From: Opeltia flavorubescens
Lineage: Eukaryota; Ascomycota; Lecanoromycetes; Teloschistales; Teloschistaceae
Length of the DNA stretch: 64,000 bases
Assembly: GCA_000442125.1 (NCBI GenBank)
Contig: KE546966.1
Coordinates: 2,157,471 to 2,221,470, forward strand
Direction: 5' to 3'
Each line of letters opens with the position of its first letter. Positions within the stretch are counted from its first letter, which is position 1. This document shows, piece by piece, positions 24,833 through 37,190 of this stretch. The translations under genes were made by a program, and so were the position numbers. A model generated the notes under the pieces. The model was not told the origin of the DNA. It did not search any database and saw only the letters and a program-made list of their open reading frames with translations.

Positions 24833-25806
24833 TCAGAACAAGAGGAAACACGTAGCTTTATAGACAAGAAATGATCTAAAGCAGGGAGGGACATTATGGT
24901 GTCAGCAGGGCAAAAAATTGGGTAATAGCAACCATGTTTTCTCTACTATGAGAGGGGTTGGAGTGTTTGTTTGCGGCCAAAGTACGGGAATGACTAAAGG
25001 AAATTCCATGATGGTCCAAGTTCTACCCAGCCGGTACAAACGGTCGGACCAGTATGGATGATGAAGGACTGGGCGGGTCCGCTGGCTCGTGCTTCTTTGC
25101 GCCCCAGCATCCAGTCGTCGTTGCACGAAGTCCTGGCGTTGGTTCGGAAACAAAATCGACCAGTGACTCAGGGCGGTCAAATTTTCCCTCTGACATAATC
25201 ACTTCTGTCCACGTGCCAGTCGAAGCTCACCTACTAAGTGTGCTGGAGCAAGATAGCATCAATCTTCGAGCATCTGAGAGCGTCGCCACACGCCCTGACT
25301 GGATGGTTTCATATCACGGATAACACATTGCAGCGATCAGGGCGTCGCAAGGCGCAAACGGAAAAAAACAAATAAAAATATCAGAGAGCGGAAAGCTGCA
25401 GCGGAGATTAGGGCAAGCCAAAGCCCGGCCGCCTGCTGATTGAACGTCACCTCGCTTCTAACGTTAGACACACATAGAAAAGTACAGTATGTACTCCTTG
25501 CCATCAAGGCCAATGAAATGGCAACTTCACAAGCATTCGAGGTAAATACAAGATTGGACCCTGCGAAATCCCTCCTTCCCTTCAGGTATCCGCATTTGCC
25601 ATCGCGGCCTGCATCCGCATGAACCGCCGTTAAATGCCAAAATCACACGCCTCAAACTACAGGCTCGCATATCAGCGGCATATCCAGCATCCCAGTCCAC
25701 GACAACGCGTTTGCAGCAAGTCAAAGCTTCTAGCCACAAGCTACCCCAGATTTCCCCGCCTTTTGCTCGCCCTCTTCCGAATCCGCTAAGCGTTGCATAC
25801 CCGGGA
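24833..25806. other. Intergenic stretch, about 970 bases
   Basis: Lies between the F-box/LRR start and the end of the next minus-strand gene. Balanced composition, no recognisable gene, RNA or repeat. Confidence 0.5.
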
Positions 25807-28119
25807 TCATGACCGCGTTCGCCCATGACGCTTAGACGCCGTCGTTCTATTAGAGCTCAAGAGATCCGCAGTCATCCTTCTGGGTGCTGGCGTTCCATTG
25901 CCCGTTCCTAATCCGCGAAGTCGTCGTGCTTTCGGTCGCTTTTCTTCCACTACCACTTCCGCTTCCTCTTTACCCTCTGTCCCATCCTGGTAATAAACTA
26001 ATTTCTTGTCCCAGCCAACCGACTTGCAGCTTCTAAGCGCGTGACCACCCTTTGTCTCCTCCTTGACTTCTTGAACGCTCAAGGACTTCAAATATATTGC
26101 TGGCGGCTTCGATTGTCCTTTGTTACGCCGAGTGTTAGTCCGCGTGATGAGCGCCAATTCCTGAGCAATTGACTTGTGAAGCACCACCGGGTCTGTGCCA
26201 TCCGCCCTACGCACAGGTATGAAGCTTGGAGCGCCTGTAGCCGTCTTGACTGGCGCTGGTAATCGTTTCCTCGTGCTTCGCCGCACCGGTGATGCGTCGC
26301 CTGTCGTTTCGTCAATATCTTCCAGCTGCACCTCCCCGAGTTTGACTTTGCCGGGCGGAGTTCCCGTACGATTGGCGACTTCACGTGGTTTATGCGGCGA
26401 GGGCGAGTTGCTGTCCAAACTTGCAAGCGCTTTACGCGGGGACCGACAAGGGGGTGTAGATTCTGCGGGAGGGTTTGCCTTGATCGTGGCATCCTTGGCC
26501 TGCTTCCTGGCCTGTGCTCGGCTTAGGAAATCCTTTAGCATGCTTGTGTCGTCGCTAAAGCGCGCTCCCGATCGTGTACTCTTTCGAGGACTTATTTTGA
26601 CCGCTTCCACTTGTTTGGCCATCTTCGCTCCATCAGAAATGATTTCAATAGCAGGCAGCTTAGGCGTTCCATTCTCCAAAGTCTTTTGTGTAGGCTGTTC
26701 ATCCGTGATAGAGTCCGAATCTTCGGAGTCTTTGCCCTCATTGTCCATTCTAGTCCCGATGATTTGCTCTCTCTGCTCTGAGATTTGCTGTGACCGCTCT
26801 GTGACTTCTTCTGGGCGTTCTAGACCTCCTTCTGATGTGAATTGGTCGTCTTCTTCAGTGATAATGTTACTCGGTGACCCGCTACTCTCATTGGCAACAC
26901 TCGTCGCAATTGGCTCTTCGCAAAGGTAAGCCGTGCCCACGGTTGTACTGGCTGGATGGATTTCCGCCCCTTCGTCATCCGTGACATTTTCCTTGTTCTT
27001 CTCTGATAATCGTTGTGAGCTTCGTCGCACATGTGGAGGACTGGTAGATTCATTCGGGAGATCTATAGCCATGGTCTCGCCACCCACTTTCCCCGTTTCT
27101 TCTTTTGTAGATACCTGGGTCTCTGATTCCAGAGGTGCTGCCCATTCTTCATCCAAGTGTGCTTGCAGATCTTTTATAGTATTTTCAATACCACCACTTG
27201 TGGCCACCATTTCCGGGCTTACACAAGCATTCTGAGCCTCACTCGGTGATGTTTGTACGGGTGAAGTGGACTGGTGGTCTGCTGTAAGAGTGAAGTTTGA
27301 GGGCATATCAATAGGTCCTGTACAGCCTTCAGCCGGTTGCTGAACCTCCACCACAACTTCCGTCTCGTGTTGCCTGTTAGCCGGCTCATCCAAGACAAGT
27401 GTGTCAGGCTTTTCATTTGGTGCTCTATCCTCTTCGACCAGCTTTTCAGACATTGGTGAGCTCAATGCCTCCTCAACATCTTCGTACAGCGGCCCATCCA
27501 CGGGCTGCACAGGATCTGAATGTACTTGGCGAGCCTCTTCATCTTCTTCTGGAGTCTCCGAATGATCGAAGTCATTATTAGAGCCATCTTTCGCGGGCAC
27601 CTCTTCTTGCTTCTCTACAGTAGGTGGCATAGAGCTCTTCCGCCGGTCAATTCTTAAGCTCCATCTACTTGCCAACTTTCTCCTCGGGGTTCCCATAACC
27701 TTGTCCCGTAGCGTGGTGATATACTTAGATGGCTTCTGCTTCATTTCATCTTCTTGATCGATCGATGTATCTTTTGCTCGTAATCGCTTCGCGGCGTGGG
27801 CACCATTGAGCTCCGCATGACCAGCAGTAGATTCACCATCTCCCATCTGAGTTCCCTTTTCGTTACGTGTATTCGGCTGTGGTGCTTCGTATCGCTTCCA
27901 TACTTTCTGGCCTTTGCGCCGTTTCGCATGCGGGGATTTGGGGAGGCGGTCCCATGCGCGTGGCCGATGTGTAGGTAGATCAGGTTGGAAGCTGGAGACG
28001 TTCGAGACGAAGACACTGAAGAGAAAAGCAAGAGTTAGCTAGGGATGGTCTGTTCATGAGTCTCAAACGAAGAAGGCATACAGGGCTGGCGAGGCGTCGT
28101 CCATGGCAGGTGCGACCAT
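25807..28119 (-). CDS. Uncharacterised Ser/Pro/Lys-rich probable nuclear protein
   Basis: Not recognised. A 38-nt first exon (28119-28082) joins a long exon (28015-25807) in phase, giving about 748 residues. The splice is supported by a gctaac branch point and by a good basic N-terminal block (RPRAWDRLPKSPHAKRRKGQ) upstream of the internal ATG at 27846. The middle is acidic and disordered (Glu, Ser, Thr, Pro). The C-terminal third carries many short basic and phosphorylation-like motifs: SPRKSTRSGARFSDDTSMLK, SPRKAL, SPVRRSTRKRLPAP and FIPVRRADG, then a folded-looking piece with WDKKLVYYQDG. SPRK/RRSTRK motifs are typical of chromatin or mitotic proteins phosphorylated by Cdk or Aurora kinases, so nuclear location is a fair inference; a precise function is not. 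It shares a 366-bp divergent promoter with MRP10. Confidence 0.75.
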
Positions 28120-28485
28120 AGCTTGTAAGAGAACTTAGAGGTGCTTCAAAACCCTCCAGTAGCTCCAAGAAGATACTATATGTACATTCTCGCTATTCAT
28201 GAAATATCAGTCGAAAGCAATCAATTTTTTCGCACAGAGAGGAATACACCACTCGGTTAGGTAGAGAGATTGTAAACAAAAGACTTCATCCTACGCCAAG
28301 CCACTAAAATAATCCCCTTCCACACTAGCGTGACTTCGACCTCATCGATTTTCCCCTGCACCAACCAACCAAATACCCATCGCTGCTATCTCACGCCACA
28401 ACAAAAGCGATGCTTCCCCGATAACACCACCCAACCGCAAGAGACAGCCGTGACAGCATACATTGGAGATTCTATCCTCGAAGCA
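28120..28485. promoter_or_regulatory. Divergent promoter, nuclear protein / MRP10
   Basis: 366 bases between divergent start codons. The sequence is C/A-rich near the MRP10 start. No specific site is claimed. Confidence 0.5.
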
Positions 28486-29053
28486 ATGCCCCCCCGTACC
28501 ACGAAAGCAGCAGCCCCGCGCCTGCCCCCATTACCGAAACTTCGCGTCCGCCGCCCCAACCAAGCACAAGCGAACCCATGCGTGGGGATCATGACCAGTA
28601 TGCTCGGTACGTCCTTCTCTTGGCTACATCTCCCAGTCCATCCTCGTCATTGGACGACAAGCAGACGTCCCCTATGATTTTCGGGGAAAGAGTCTGGACA
28701 GAAACAAATATAAGAAAAGGCCGCAGGGACAAGCAAGCAAATTTTGTATATTGAAATTTATGCTGACGGTTTCTATATGATATTTACAGGCTGCTGGGCG
28801 TCATCAGGGTATAGCGCACAAGGATGTGCGGCATTAGAGCAGAGCCTGAGGGCCTGTATGGATGAACCTGTATGACATCTACCCCATTCCCTCATCTCGC
28901 AAACCGTTCCAGAAACATCATAACCATCCCACACAGAACTCTGATAAGCTAACCTGTTGCGAACAGAAACCCCCCAAACAACCCAAAAACACAATAAATT
29001 ACCACCTCATGAGATTATATCCGAATATCCAGGGGGCGAGGAAGAGGAGTTGA
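28486..29053 (+). CDS. mrp10: Mitochondrial small-subunit ribosomal protein MRP10
   Basis: Twin CX9C (CHCH) protein of the mitochondrial ribosomal small subunit, imported and oxidised by the Mia40 pathway before use in the matrix. Three exons join in phase: 28486-28606, 28790-28869 and 28967-29053, giving 95 residues, the family length. The N-terminus is basic and proline-rich (PRLPPLPKLRVRRPNQA). The four cysteines form two CX9C pairs: CVGIMTSMLGC spans the first splice junction and CAALEQSLRAC lies in exon 2. The end INYHLMRLYPNIQGARKRS is characteristic of the family. Two introns (183 and 97 nt) split a very short gene, so it is easy to miss without splicing. Confidence 0.95.
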
Positions 29054-29819
29054 AGGAATATGTATCTTACAAAATAACAAATGGCAGAATGTGTAGATCG
29101 TGTGCTTATTGAGACTTAAATCAAATGGTTGGGCACGGAGAAGGAAAGGCCAGTACGTGCAAGAGAACTATCTGCGGAGGGAGACGGGGGAAGCCGAGTA
29201 CATTTTGGGCATAGGACTGGGTGTTTGCGTCACCGTCCTCGAAAGAGAAGAGAGAGAGGATACTCAAGCCCTGACCTGGAGAGGACACAAGCTGTACATA
29301 CTGTACCACGACACAAATGCACATAACAAGATCACACATTGGAGTCACGTCAAGAAAATAAAAGTAATAAAAACACAACTCTTGAATCTAATCGAGCCTA
29401 AAATCCAAAGTTGAAGCGCAGCTCTTTAATCCGAGTAGTGCCAGCTAAGCCAAATATCCCCAATATCTGCCAATAATGCAGCCCAGACGACACCGACTTG
29501 CGATATGCTTTTTCCCCAGCAGGGACCCACGGCAGTCAGAATTCCAGCTAGGAGCACCATTTCCAAAAGAGTTCTGCTTGCTTGCCTGCCATATGGCCGA
29601 ATGGATCAGCGATATTCCATGATCACTTCTAAGAAATCAATCCATTCCCCCTCTTCACTCCCCTGCAAGAAAACCGCACGCAACTGTATGTTGAATGTGG
29701 CTGAATGTCTCATCCACCCAAAAAAGTCTTATTTTCTCATTCTCCGCAATTCCAAGAAGAAATTTTTCAATTCGCCCTCGTCTTCTCGNTCATTCTCCGC
29801 AATTCCAAGAAGAAATTTT
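29054..29819. other. Convergent 3' region, MRP10 / EAF3
   Basis: About 765 bases holding both 3' ends. It includes the left half of an exact 52-bp duplication around a single N (29737-29841). Open frames here have no recognisable domain. Confidence 0.5.
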
Positions 29820-29841
29820 TCAATTCGCCCTCGTCTTCTCG
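29737..29841. repeat. Exact 52-bp direct duplication around a single N
   Basis: Bases 29737-29788 and 29790-29841 are identical by eye and separated only by an N at 29789. This is what an unmerged overlap of two contig ends looks like. The right copy contains the EAF3 stop codon, so the left copy duplicates the end of that gene and its flank. Confidence 0.93.
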
Positions 29842-31905
29842 ATATAATCCTGATTCGCGCGCTCGTAGTCCGCGGTAAAGTATGTCCGCGTGTTTTTGCT
29901 GAGCCAATTGACGAATTTTGTCATCTCCTCGCGGAGGCGGTTTACGGACTGGGCGTCCATGTTTGTTTGCGCGACGATTTCTGGGAGGGATACTGGTTTT
30001 GATGGATTTATGAATTAGCCCTTTACCATATCCTATAGATGAAAGAAGAACAAAAGATGTTTCAATAGAATTACGAGAAACACTTACCAATCATCCGACA
30101 AAGATGTTCCGCCCCATACGTATCCCCCACACAACCCTTCCCCTTCCACTCCCCCTTCCCCTCAGCCCACTTCCTCCTCACCTCAAGATACTGCTGCCTC
30201 TCAAAGCGATACAGCAACATCCTCCCCAACGCAACGTCAAAGTACTCCTTCATCCCCGCCACCACCTCTTCCAGGAGATCCATCTCCGCAGACCCCGAGA
30301 AACGCTTCTCCTTCTCCTCTGCGAAATACTCGTCGATGATCGTGTTGACGGGTTTGGGCGCGGGAAGGGGGACGAGGGCGAGGTTCTTGGTGACTTCCTC
30401 CCAGTCGTCGACGAGGAGGGATTTTATGTAGTCGGGCACGGGGATCTTGATCATGGGGCGGGTGTGGAATGATTCTTCCTGTGGATTATCATGTTCGTTA
30501 GCTATTTCATCTTCGTCACGCTTACGCTTGTGCTGTTGCTGTGGTTCCTGGGGTGATGGTTTTTTCTTCTTGTTCCTCGGTGGAGCCGGTTTCCTAGGGG
30601 CTGGGGTGTTTTTCTGTTTCGGATATCCGGTGGTACCGTATGCGTAGATACTCTGCCAGTCCTTAGGGTGCGGGAAATCTGGATGTACTTTGACATTTCC
30701 TTGAGCTGTCTTGCGGATTTCTTCGACCTCTTTTTTGAGGCGTGCCTCTAATTCGTCTTGTTCCTTTTGGAGGTTCCGCGGACTGTCGTCCAGTTCTTCG
30801 TCGGAACCGATACAGCGGCGCTTCTTTTTTGGAGGCCCCTTCGTGGTCTTACATGACTTACGTGGCGTAGTCTTTTGGGCCGTTACCGTAGTTGTCTTTG
30901 CGGGGACTTTCGGAGTAGCCTTTTTCGAGGGTCCTGATGAGGCGAGCAATTCGGGGGGTGTTGGTGACTTGGAGAGAGATGACAAAGGAGAAGAAGAAAG
31001 GTCCGTTGTGGTCGGATAGGGACCAATGTCGGCCAATTTGCCTGTACCCGTGGCGGCATAGACCTTGTCGAGAATCTCATTGATTGAATCTGTCGGAGAA
31101 TAAAATCTAGTTCCTAAGAGAGTGTAGCTTCCATTCACTGCAGGTCTAGGGTCCTGGATATCCAATTTGGCCGATCCACGACCGTAGGAAGCAGCGGTAC
31201 TGGGTTCCGGACCCGCCAGCAGCTCCGAATCTTCTACGGAAGGGACTATTTCATCAAATGCAAGAAAATCACGGTCACCAACCTCATCTAAATCGGCATT
31301 TCTGCCTCGCTTCTGTCCACGGCCTGTAGCCGGTGCGGATGCATTCCTCTCCTCACTGCCACGCGTCGAGCCAAGATCGGAAGGTAAACCTTTCCTCTTG
31401 GATGCGGTTGGTTTTGTGGTTTTTTGCGTGCTCTCGAGATACTGTCGCTTTAGGGCTTGCGCGATCTCGCGATTCTCGTCGTTGAGTTTCCGTAGACGAT
31501 CATTTTCGACCCAATCGTCCCAACTAAGATTTAGTCAGCTAAAGATTGTCCATAGCCGTCATTTTCCAAAGTAGAACAGTCGAAGTTGAAGAAGAAGGTA
31601 GTACAAATACCAAAATCTCAAGTCACATGCTTCAATACTCTGCCAGAAACGCGTAAATTGAGCTACAGAGAATTGATAGTTGACCAGCAAGCGAATGTTG
31701 ACTGCTAACATGAAGAGCTAGATAAACGAGTAACTTACGTGTTCTTCCATCCCTTGTAGTGGATACGATAGCGATATGACTTGGTTTCAGTATCTTGCTC
31801 AACTTCCAGAATCTTGGCTTCATAGAGTAATTCGCCATGGAAGCAGAGGACCTTTTCGTCCTTCTCGTAGTGCTGCTTGGGCTGCATGGTGGTACGACTG
31901 GACAT
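29820..31905 (-). CDS. eaf3: EAF3/MRG15-type chromatin reader
   Basis: Subunit shared by NuA4 acetyltransferase and Rpd3S deacetylase complexes; its chromo domain reads H3K36 methylation over transcribed genes. Exons 31905-31739, 31523-30088 and 29992-29820 join in phase, giving about 591 residues. The chromo barrel occupies about residues 10-75 (YEKDEKVLCFHGELLYEAKI, YRYRIHYKGWKNTWDDWV). The MRG domain starts near residue 360 (IKIPVPDYIKSLLVDDWEEV) and continues through YLEVRRKW, AEHLCRMIVSLPEIVAQTNM and FVNWLSKNTRTYFTADYE to the stop. The family is usually 320-400 residues. Here about 280 residues of Lys/Pro/Ser-rich linker with a coiled-coil-like stretch (LQKEQDELEARLKKEVEEIR) separate the domains. 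An internal ATG at 31887 is an alternative start. The stop lies inside the right copy of the 52-bp duplication. Confidence 0.92.
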
Positions 31906-32607
31906 GGTGAGAGATGAGGAAGTAGTCGATTCTGAGAAGTCTGATGAAGGTGAAGAGCGTAAGACAAATGGAAGGATGAAGAATTGGTTTTTTAATGACG
32001 AGTTGTGAGGTTGAATATGAGTACCGATGAGCAATGGATTTTGAGGATGAAGCAGAAATCTCGAGCACAGCTCAAGTGAGAAAGCAGATGATGTTTGAAG
32101 CGATAGAATTGCGAGGAAGGAGCTTTGGATGCAGACAAGTGTTTTCAGATTGATAAAAGCAGTAGAAAAGCAGATGTTGCAGACGATGATGAGGATGATG
32201 GATAGTTCCAGGAAGAAACTTTTTTACTGACCTTGTTACTTACATTCACGTGAGCTGATGGAAGTCAGGGGCTGGGTTATTGAGAAAAGTGATGAGAAGA
32301 TTAGAGGGATTGTTCTGTACTTCACAAAGAACGCGTGCTAAGGGGCCGTGGTGGACTGCCTTTCAGCCCTACGAGATTGACAATAGGGAATTTCAGATAC
32401 ACTCTGGTAAGGTACCCTCACCGCCCTTAAAAGAACTCACAAAGTATCGGGTGTCAGCTGCATATTCAAAAATGTAGGTTTTATGCAACTGATTGATTAT
32501 TGAAGCGTCACCAGCGCCCGATTCTCTGGGGCTCTTGCGTCGTGAGAGCATACGTTGATTAAGATCTTTGTTATATCTACAACTATACATATGTATGTGA
32601 CAATGCC
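31906..32607. other. Intergenic stretch, EAF3 promoter / V-ATPase 3' end
   Basis: About 700 bases. It holds the EAF3 upstream region and the V-ATPase subunit a downstream region. No other gene is seen. Confidence 0.5.
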
Positions 32608-35550
32608 TTAACCCTCCCCTTCATCCTCCTCTAACAACAGCTTGAAACTGAAAGGCTCGAACATGATCTGCAGGTAATCGTTAGCATACTTTGTCTGCCA
32701 AGGTATCTGCTCAATGAGCGGGATAGGAGCAAGAACTTACCCCATCACCCATGAAATGTTTACTCATCGCCTCCACCCAATGTAATCTGAGGGAATGCAA
32801 CATCGCGCTTGTACCTTCCATTACACACAAAATGGCGATTGTAAGGAAAAACCACACAAAGAAGAAAACGACCGTCATAATGACCCCCAGGACTCCTGTT
32901 GACGCAAAGGCGTTGTCAAGAGTCATTTTCCAGAGGACGCTTGATAGTTGCTGATGCGCGAGAGAGAGCGCCCAAAGCCGAAGATATGAAGCGGTATGCG
33001 AGACGCAATTAAGGCAGAATTCTAGGCACTCGTTAGCTGATTGAAATATGGAATGTGCTGGGAATCACTGACCGATGGTGTGAATGACCTGGTGGATCAT
33101 GACTTCGGAAAACTCAAACTCTTCATGCTCCTCGTTGCCAATGTCCTGAGTGACCATTGCAGCGGCTTCGCGATCTGATCCCATACTGTCTCTGCCACCG
33201 TTCATCATATGTCCATCCTCATTATCGTCGTCCAGTGCACTGAAGCGTGATGTTTCTCCGATGCCTCTGTAGCCCAATGCACGAGCCCTGTTGTGTTCCC
33301 AACGTAGATAAAAGGGTTTCAGGAATAGGAGGATAGGCACGCAGATCACGGCGATGAGAAGCAAGATAACCTGAAGAGTTTTCTGACCCGAATACAATTT
33401 TTCGGATTCGGCAACTGTACCAGGTTGTAGAAACATGTAGATGAGCATGTTCAGCAGGCCTGGGGGGCTCTGGCCGATCTTATTCCAGTCGACACACCAT
33501 TTGTAGATCACTGTAAAGACAAGGTAGCCGAAGATCGATTGGAAGAAAATCATACCCGGGAGAAAATTGCCCCAGATATCAATGGGTGATTTAAAGTGGC
33601 GAGCGTTGACGTATGCGAAGCAAAGAGAGAAAGTCATCTGGAAAGGATATTAGTCACAAAGCATTCAGAAGACGATAAGACATACGTGTGCCCAGCCCAT
33701 TAGTATACTAAGCTTCATCTTTAAGCTGTTCGTGAATATCAGCTCGTTGCCTGTCCCGTGCCAATTCCAGTCAAGACCAAAAGGGTAACGGTAGCTTCCA
33801 TGTAAGCTGGCTTCGACGTTTTGTCCTTCCGAGAAATCGGTCGGCCAATGCCACTGACTTGGGAAAAGCGTCAAAGACTTGGAAAACATGTCGTTATATA
33901 GAAGACCAGTGAAAATTGAGTATACGCCCATCATAAGCATAATATATCGACCATAAAATGCCATAGAGACGAGCTCATTCAGCTTAGTTTTCCCAAGTGG
34001 CTTTTCCCAGTAGATAAATGCTGTAGCAGCCATGGCCATGAGCATACCGTGGCCGACATCACCGAACATGACAGCGAAGAGGAAAGGGAATGTGACAATC
34101 GTCGGTAGTCCTGGGTTCACTTCGGTGTACTTGGCTGTACCGTAAGCGTCAATGATTGTTTGAAAGGCCTCGGTGAATTTGTTCTTCTTGTTGTATGTAG
34201 GTGGCGTTTTCGAAGTCTTGATCTGATTGACGATTGTAGGAACGGATAAGCCGGCCCGATCATTGACATCCTGTAAGGTGGACTTGATAAGTGGTAGAGC
34301 ATTTGTTGGGCACCAAGCTTCGGCAATCAACGTCTTCCTTGCTTGATCATATGAACAACGATTGAGGGTCTGGTAGACCGCCTTCTCTTTCTTCACCACG
34401 ACCATCCATGCTGCTAAGCTCCTAGCGATTTGTGTAAGCTCGGCATCGAGGGTATTTTTTGTGTTGCGTAGTACACTCGCCAGATCACTGAGGCGATTGT
34501 TGACTTCATGTACTTGGTCTCGCCTGAGCTCACTATTCTCATCGACGCTGTAGAGATCAGCTCCTAATGATTCAGAAATTTTGCGGATCTTTGCAAGGAT
34601 CTCCTTTCCATGAGCAAAAATGACGAAGACATTCTTTTGAACCTCTTCATTGTTGGTTGGGTCGACAAGTGGTTTGGGGATCTCGGACTGATTCATGTAC
34701 AAATTGCCTCGCAGTGTCCGCCATAATATTCTTTCGAAGGCTGCGATCCGGGACCGAGGAATTACTCCTGACACGAAACCGATGTTCATGCCAGAGAGTG
34801 ACTGTCCACCTGAGGCATCACCATTTTGACCTCTTTGCTGTTGCTCCACATCTTGCAACAAGGGAGCATCGTCATCCTCGGTTGATTGGCGTATTTCCTC
34901 CACATCCCCCTTGAATGCCTATCAGTCTGAGTGATAGCCTTGAAGAGATATCACGAAAACTCACCCTATCGAAGAAGCCACCAGCCTCAGTCAGAACCCA
35001 GCGCCATTCTGTCAACTCGACTTCCCGCTTTTTCAACGTTTCGTAGCTTTCGTATAGTGACGACACCCGTTGCTCCAATCTTTCGCTATTCTCGGCAAGT
35101 TCATCGATTTCGGAGGCGGAGGGCGCTGCGAGAATATTTGAGAATTCGTATTGGGGTCTGACTGGTATTGATTCTTTCTCTATTTGAGATCTGAAATACC
35201 CTGGGATGCATCAGCTTAGGAAATCACGAAAGTGATACTCTTAGCACATACGAAGCTGCCTTTCGACATTGTCCAGTCTTCGAATCTCTTGCGTGAATGT
35301 CTTTTGGAAAGCGGTAGTCTCAACGTTAAGCTATAGAACCCGGATATTAGCCATGCATGAAAGTGTCTCCCATGTTCTGGACTCGTAACCTTGAGTTTTC
35401 AGAGCAAAGTGGAAAACTTACATCTCGAAACTGGACCTCGCCAACTTCTCCAAGAGCGCTAACTACTTCCCTACCAATTTCGTTGGCGATGTACAGCTGG
35501 GTCAGGCACATGTCCGCTGAGCGGAAAAGGGTATCCTTTGGTGGCCCCAT
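32608..35550 (-). CDS. vph1: V-type proton ATPase subunit a (VPH1)
   Basis: Membrane Vo subunit that forms the proton half-channels against the proteolipid ring, acidifying vacuole, Golgi and endosomes. Seven exons join in phase: 35550-35422, 35330-35252, 35200-34965, 34909-33686, 33637-33073, 33021-32741 and 32706-32608, for 870 residues, the usual length. The cytosolic N-terminal half begins [20 protein letters not shown] and has EVQFRD. The membrane half has [18 protein letters not shown], the LWALSLAH helix with the essential arginine ([12 protein letters not shown]), and ends [17 protein letters not shown]. Intron 5 has an unusual gtcagt donor. A single such gene is visible here, so vacuolar versus Golgi isoform cannot be separated. 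Confidence 0.97.
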
Positions 35551-35876
35551 CGTGCCGCCTGGTATGGTTGCCTGCCCAAGCTTGTTGATCGACAGGCGCC
35601 CTTCTCAAAGTCGATGGGTTTGATCTTGGAGCGAGTCAAGCAAGGCCGAAAATATTGGGCAGATAGGAGTGCTCGAACTCATGAGATGCAACTGGTTGGG
35701 GGCAATGGTGATACGGATACGTTGCTCACCTAGCGTGCCAAGCTTTTTCGCCGCACTAAGATCTCCGCCTTCCCGCTCCGCTCCACCTGTCCCCCTGTTG
35801 TACTCATCTCATCATCGCCAAAAGAAAATCTGGGGGACTCGCAGAGCAACAGCATTGTTATCATGCCCTCCCAGCT
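35551..35876. promoter_or_regulatory. Divergent promoter, V-ATPase subunit a / DLT1
   Basis: 326 bases between divergent start codons; both promoters must lie here or overlap the first exons. No specific site is claimed. Confidence 0.5.
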
Positions 35877-37190
35877 ATGCGTATTCCTTTCTTCCGTATA
35901 TTCTATAGCACAACATTCACAGTCCTTGGCCTCATCCTCGGGCTCTTACTACTAGTCACACCCGCCAACCTTATCTACGAAGCATTCAGACTGAAGCAGA
36001 TCTACAGTATCTTCATCGTCTCCGGAGTCTATATCCTTACGTTTGTCGTCGCTGTATTACTCTATGCGAGTCGACTGTACGCAAACAGAAGAGCTTTGCT
36101 TCATATACCCAGCAATTGGTCACCGCTCGAGAAGAATGACGTGGAAAAGAAAGTACGGAAGCTGGTCGCCGAGAAATTGGAGGAAAGCGCTACGATAGCA
36201 CATAAAGCACGACCAAGAGATCTTGGCAGAGATACTGCAAATATAGCGGAGGCTCAAATGCAACAGGACAATGTCCAAATCATTCGCCCAATTGCGCCAG
36301 ACAACGGCCGTCCAATCGAAATTATTCCACCCTGGGGAATCATCGATCATCCAGGCTGGTCATCCCCTTCCTCGACAGATCTTCCAACCCTCCAGTTCGA
36401 TCCCATAATCCAGGAGCTGCCCAACCTCATCGAAGCAAAAGCCGTCTCTCTCGCCCCACCAGACCCGCTCTACGATCCCGATACCGCGTCCGGAGATCCT
36501 TCCGACCCTCCCCTCCCAGACGCCCTCGTAGTCGAGCTCCTACAACGACCCGCGACAATGGGCCTTCGAGACTACTTCTCCCACCTCATCTCCTTGGGAA
36601 TGATCGAACAAACCGAACCTTCAACTTCATTCCTCTCTCTATACGAGCAAGCACGATTTTCAGGTAGCCCAATAACGGAGACGGATTTCCGCCGTCTCAT
36701 GGCCATTTTCGCAGACATTCTTCGGCGAATGAAAGTACTAGACCCAGAAATCGTAGCGCAGCTGCATGCAGATAACGAGTCTCTCATTGCCGCGGAAGAA
36801 GACGAATATGTCGACGACAAGGAGCCGAGAAGGAGTTTCGACTCAAATGATACAGTGCAGCATACACCGAACCCAGATCGGTTCTTTACCCCAAGACCGG
36901 ATGCGGTTTCTCTCTCCAGTGGCTCTGAAGCAGGGAGCGAGGGTACGGTGCGGACTGCGCCATCGCATCCTGGATCGCGCAGGAATGTGTCCAAGGCTTC
37001 GAGGTCGCCGAGCGCGAAGCAGCCACAACGCTTTGGGACGCCTTCGAGCCGGTCACTGCGCCCCATGACGAGTCATTCCAGCTCTTTGGCTTCGCGGGGA
37101 TCTGGAGGGAGTGTCATTAGGCTTGCTGAAGCACGGACGCCTTTGGATCTGCCGTATACGATTGTTTCGCCTTCACAGGTAGTGCTTTGA
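35877..37190 (+). CDS. dlt1: DLT1 (defect at low temperature) membrane protein
   Basis: Fungal membrane protein named for a cold-sensitive phenotype in yeast; the molecular role is unknown. It is a single exon of 437 residues. Two hydrophobic segments lie at the N-terminus (about residues 5-35, with FTVLGLILGLLLLVTPANLI, and 42-65, with IYSIFIVSGVYILTFVVAVL), followed by the family region LLHIPSNWSPLEKNDVEKKV. The cytosolic part carries RPATMGLRDYFSHLISLGMI and ETDFRRLMAIFADILRRMKV, which are typical of fungal DLT1 sequences. The last 130 residues are Ser/Arg-rich and probably disordered. No intron is needed. It shares a promoter region with the V-ATPase gene. Confidence 0.9.
   Translation: MRIPFFRIFYSTTFTVLGLILGLLLLVTPANLIYEAFRLKQIYSIFIVSGVYILTFVVAVLLYASRLYANRRALLHIPSNWSPLEKNDVEKKVRKLVAEKLEESATIAHKARPRDLGRDTANIAEAQMQQDNVQIIRPIAPDNGRPIEIIPPWGIIDHPGWSSPSSTDLPTLQFDPIIQELPNLIEAKAVSLAPPDPLYDPDTASGDPSDPPLPDALVVELLQRPATMGLRDYFSHLISLGMIEQTEPSTSFLSLYEQARFSGSPITETDFRRLMAIFADILRRMKVLDPEIVAQLHADNESLIAAEEDEYVDDKEPRRSFDSNDTVQHTPNPDRFFTPRPDAVSLSSGSEAGSEGTVRTAPSHPGSRRNVSKASRSPSAKQPQRFGTPSSRSLRPMTSHSSSLASRGSGGSVIRLAEARTPLDLPYTIVSPSQVVL

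Noticed and set aside
29767-30090. 107-codon minus-strand frame across the N at 29789
   Set aside because: It is a shadow of the last EAF3 exon in another frame, extended by the assembly duplication.
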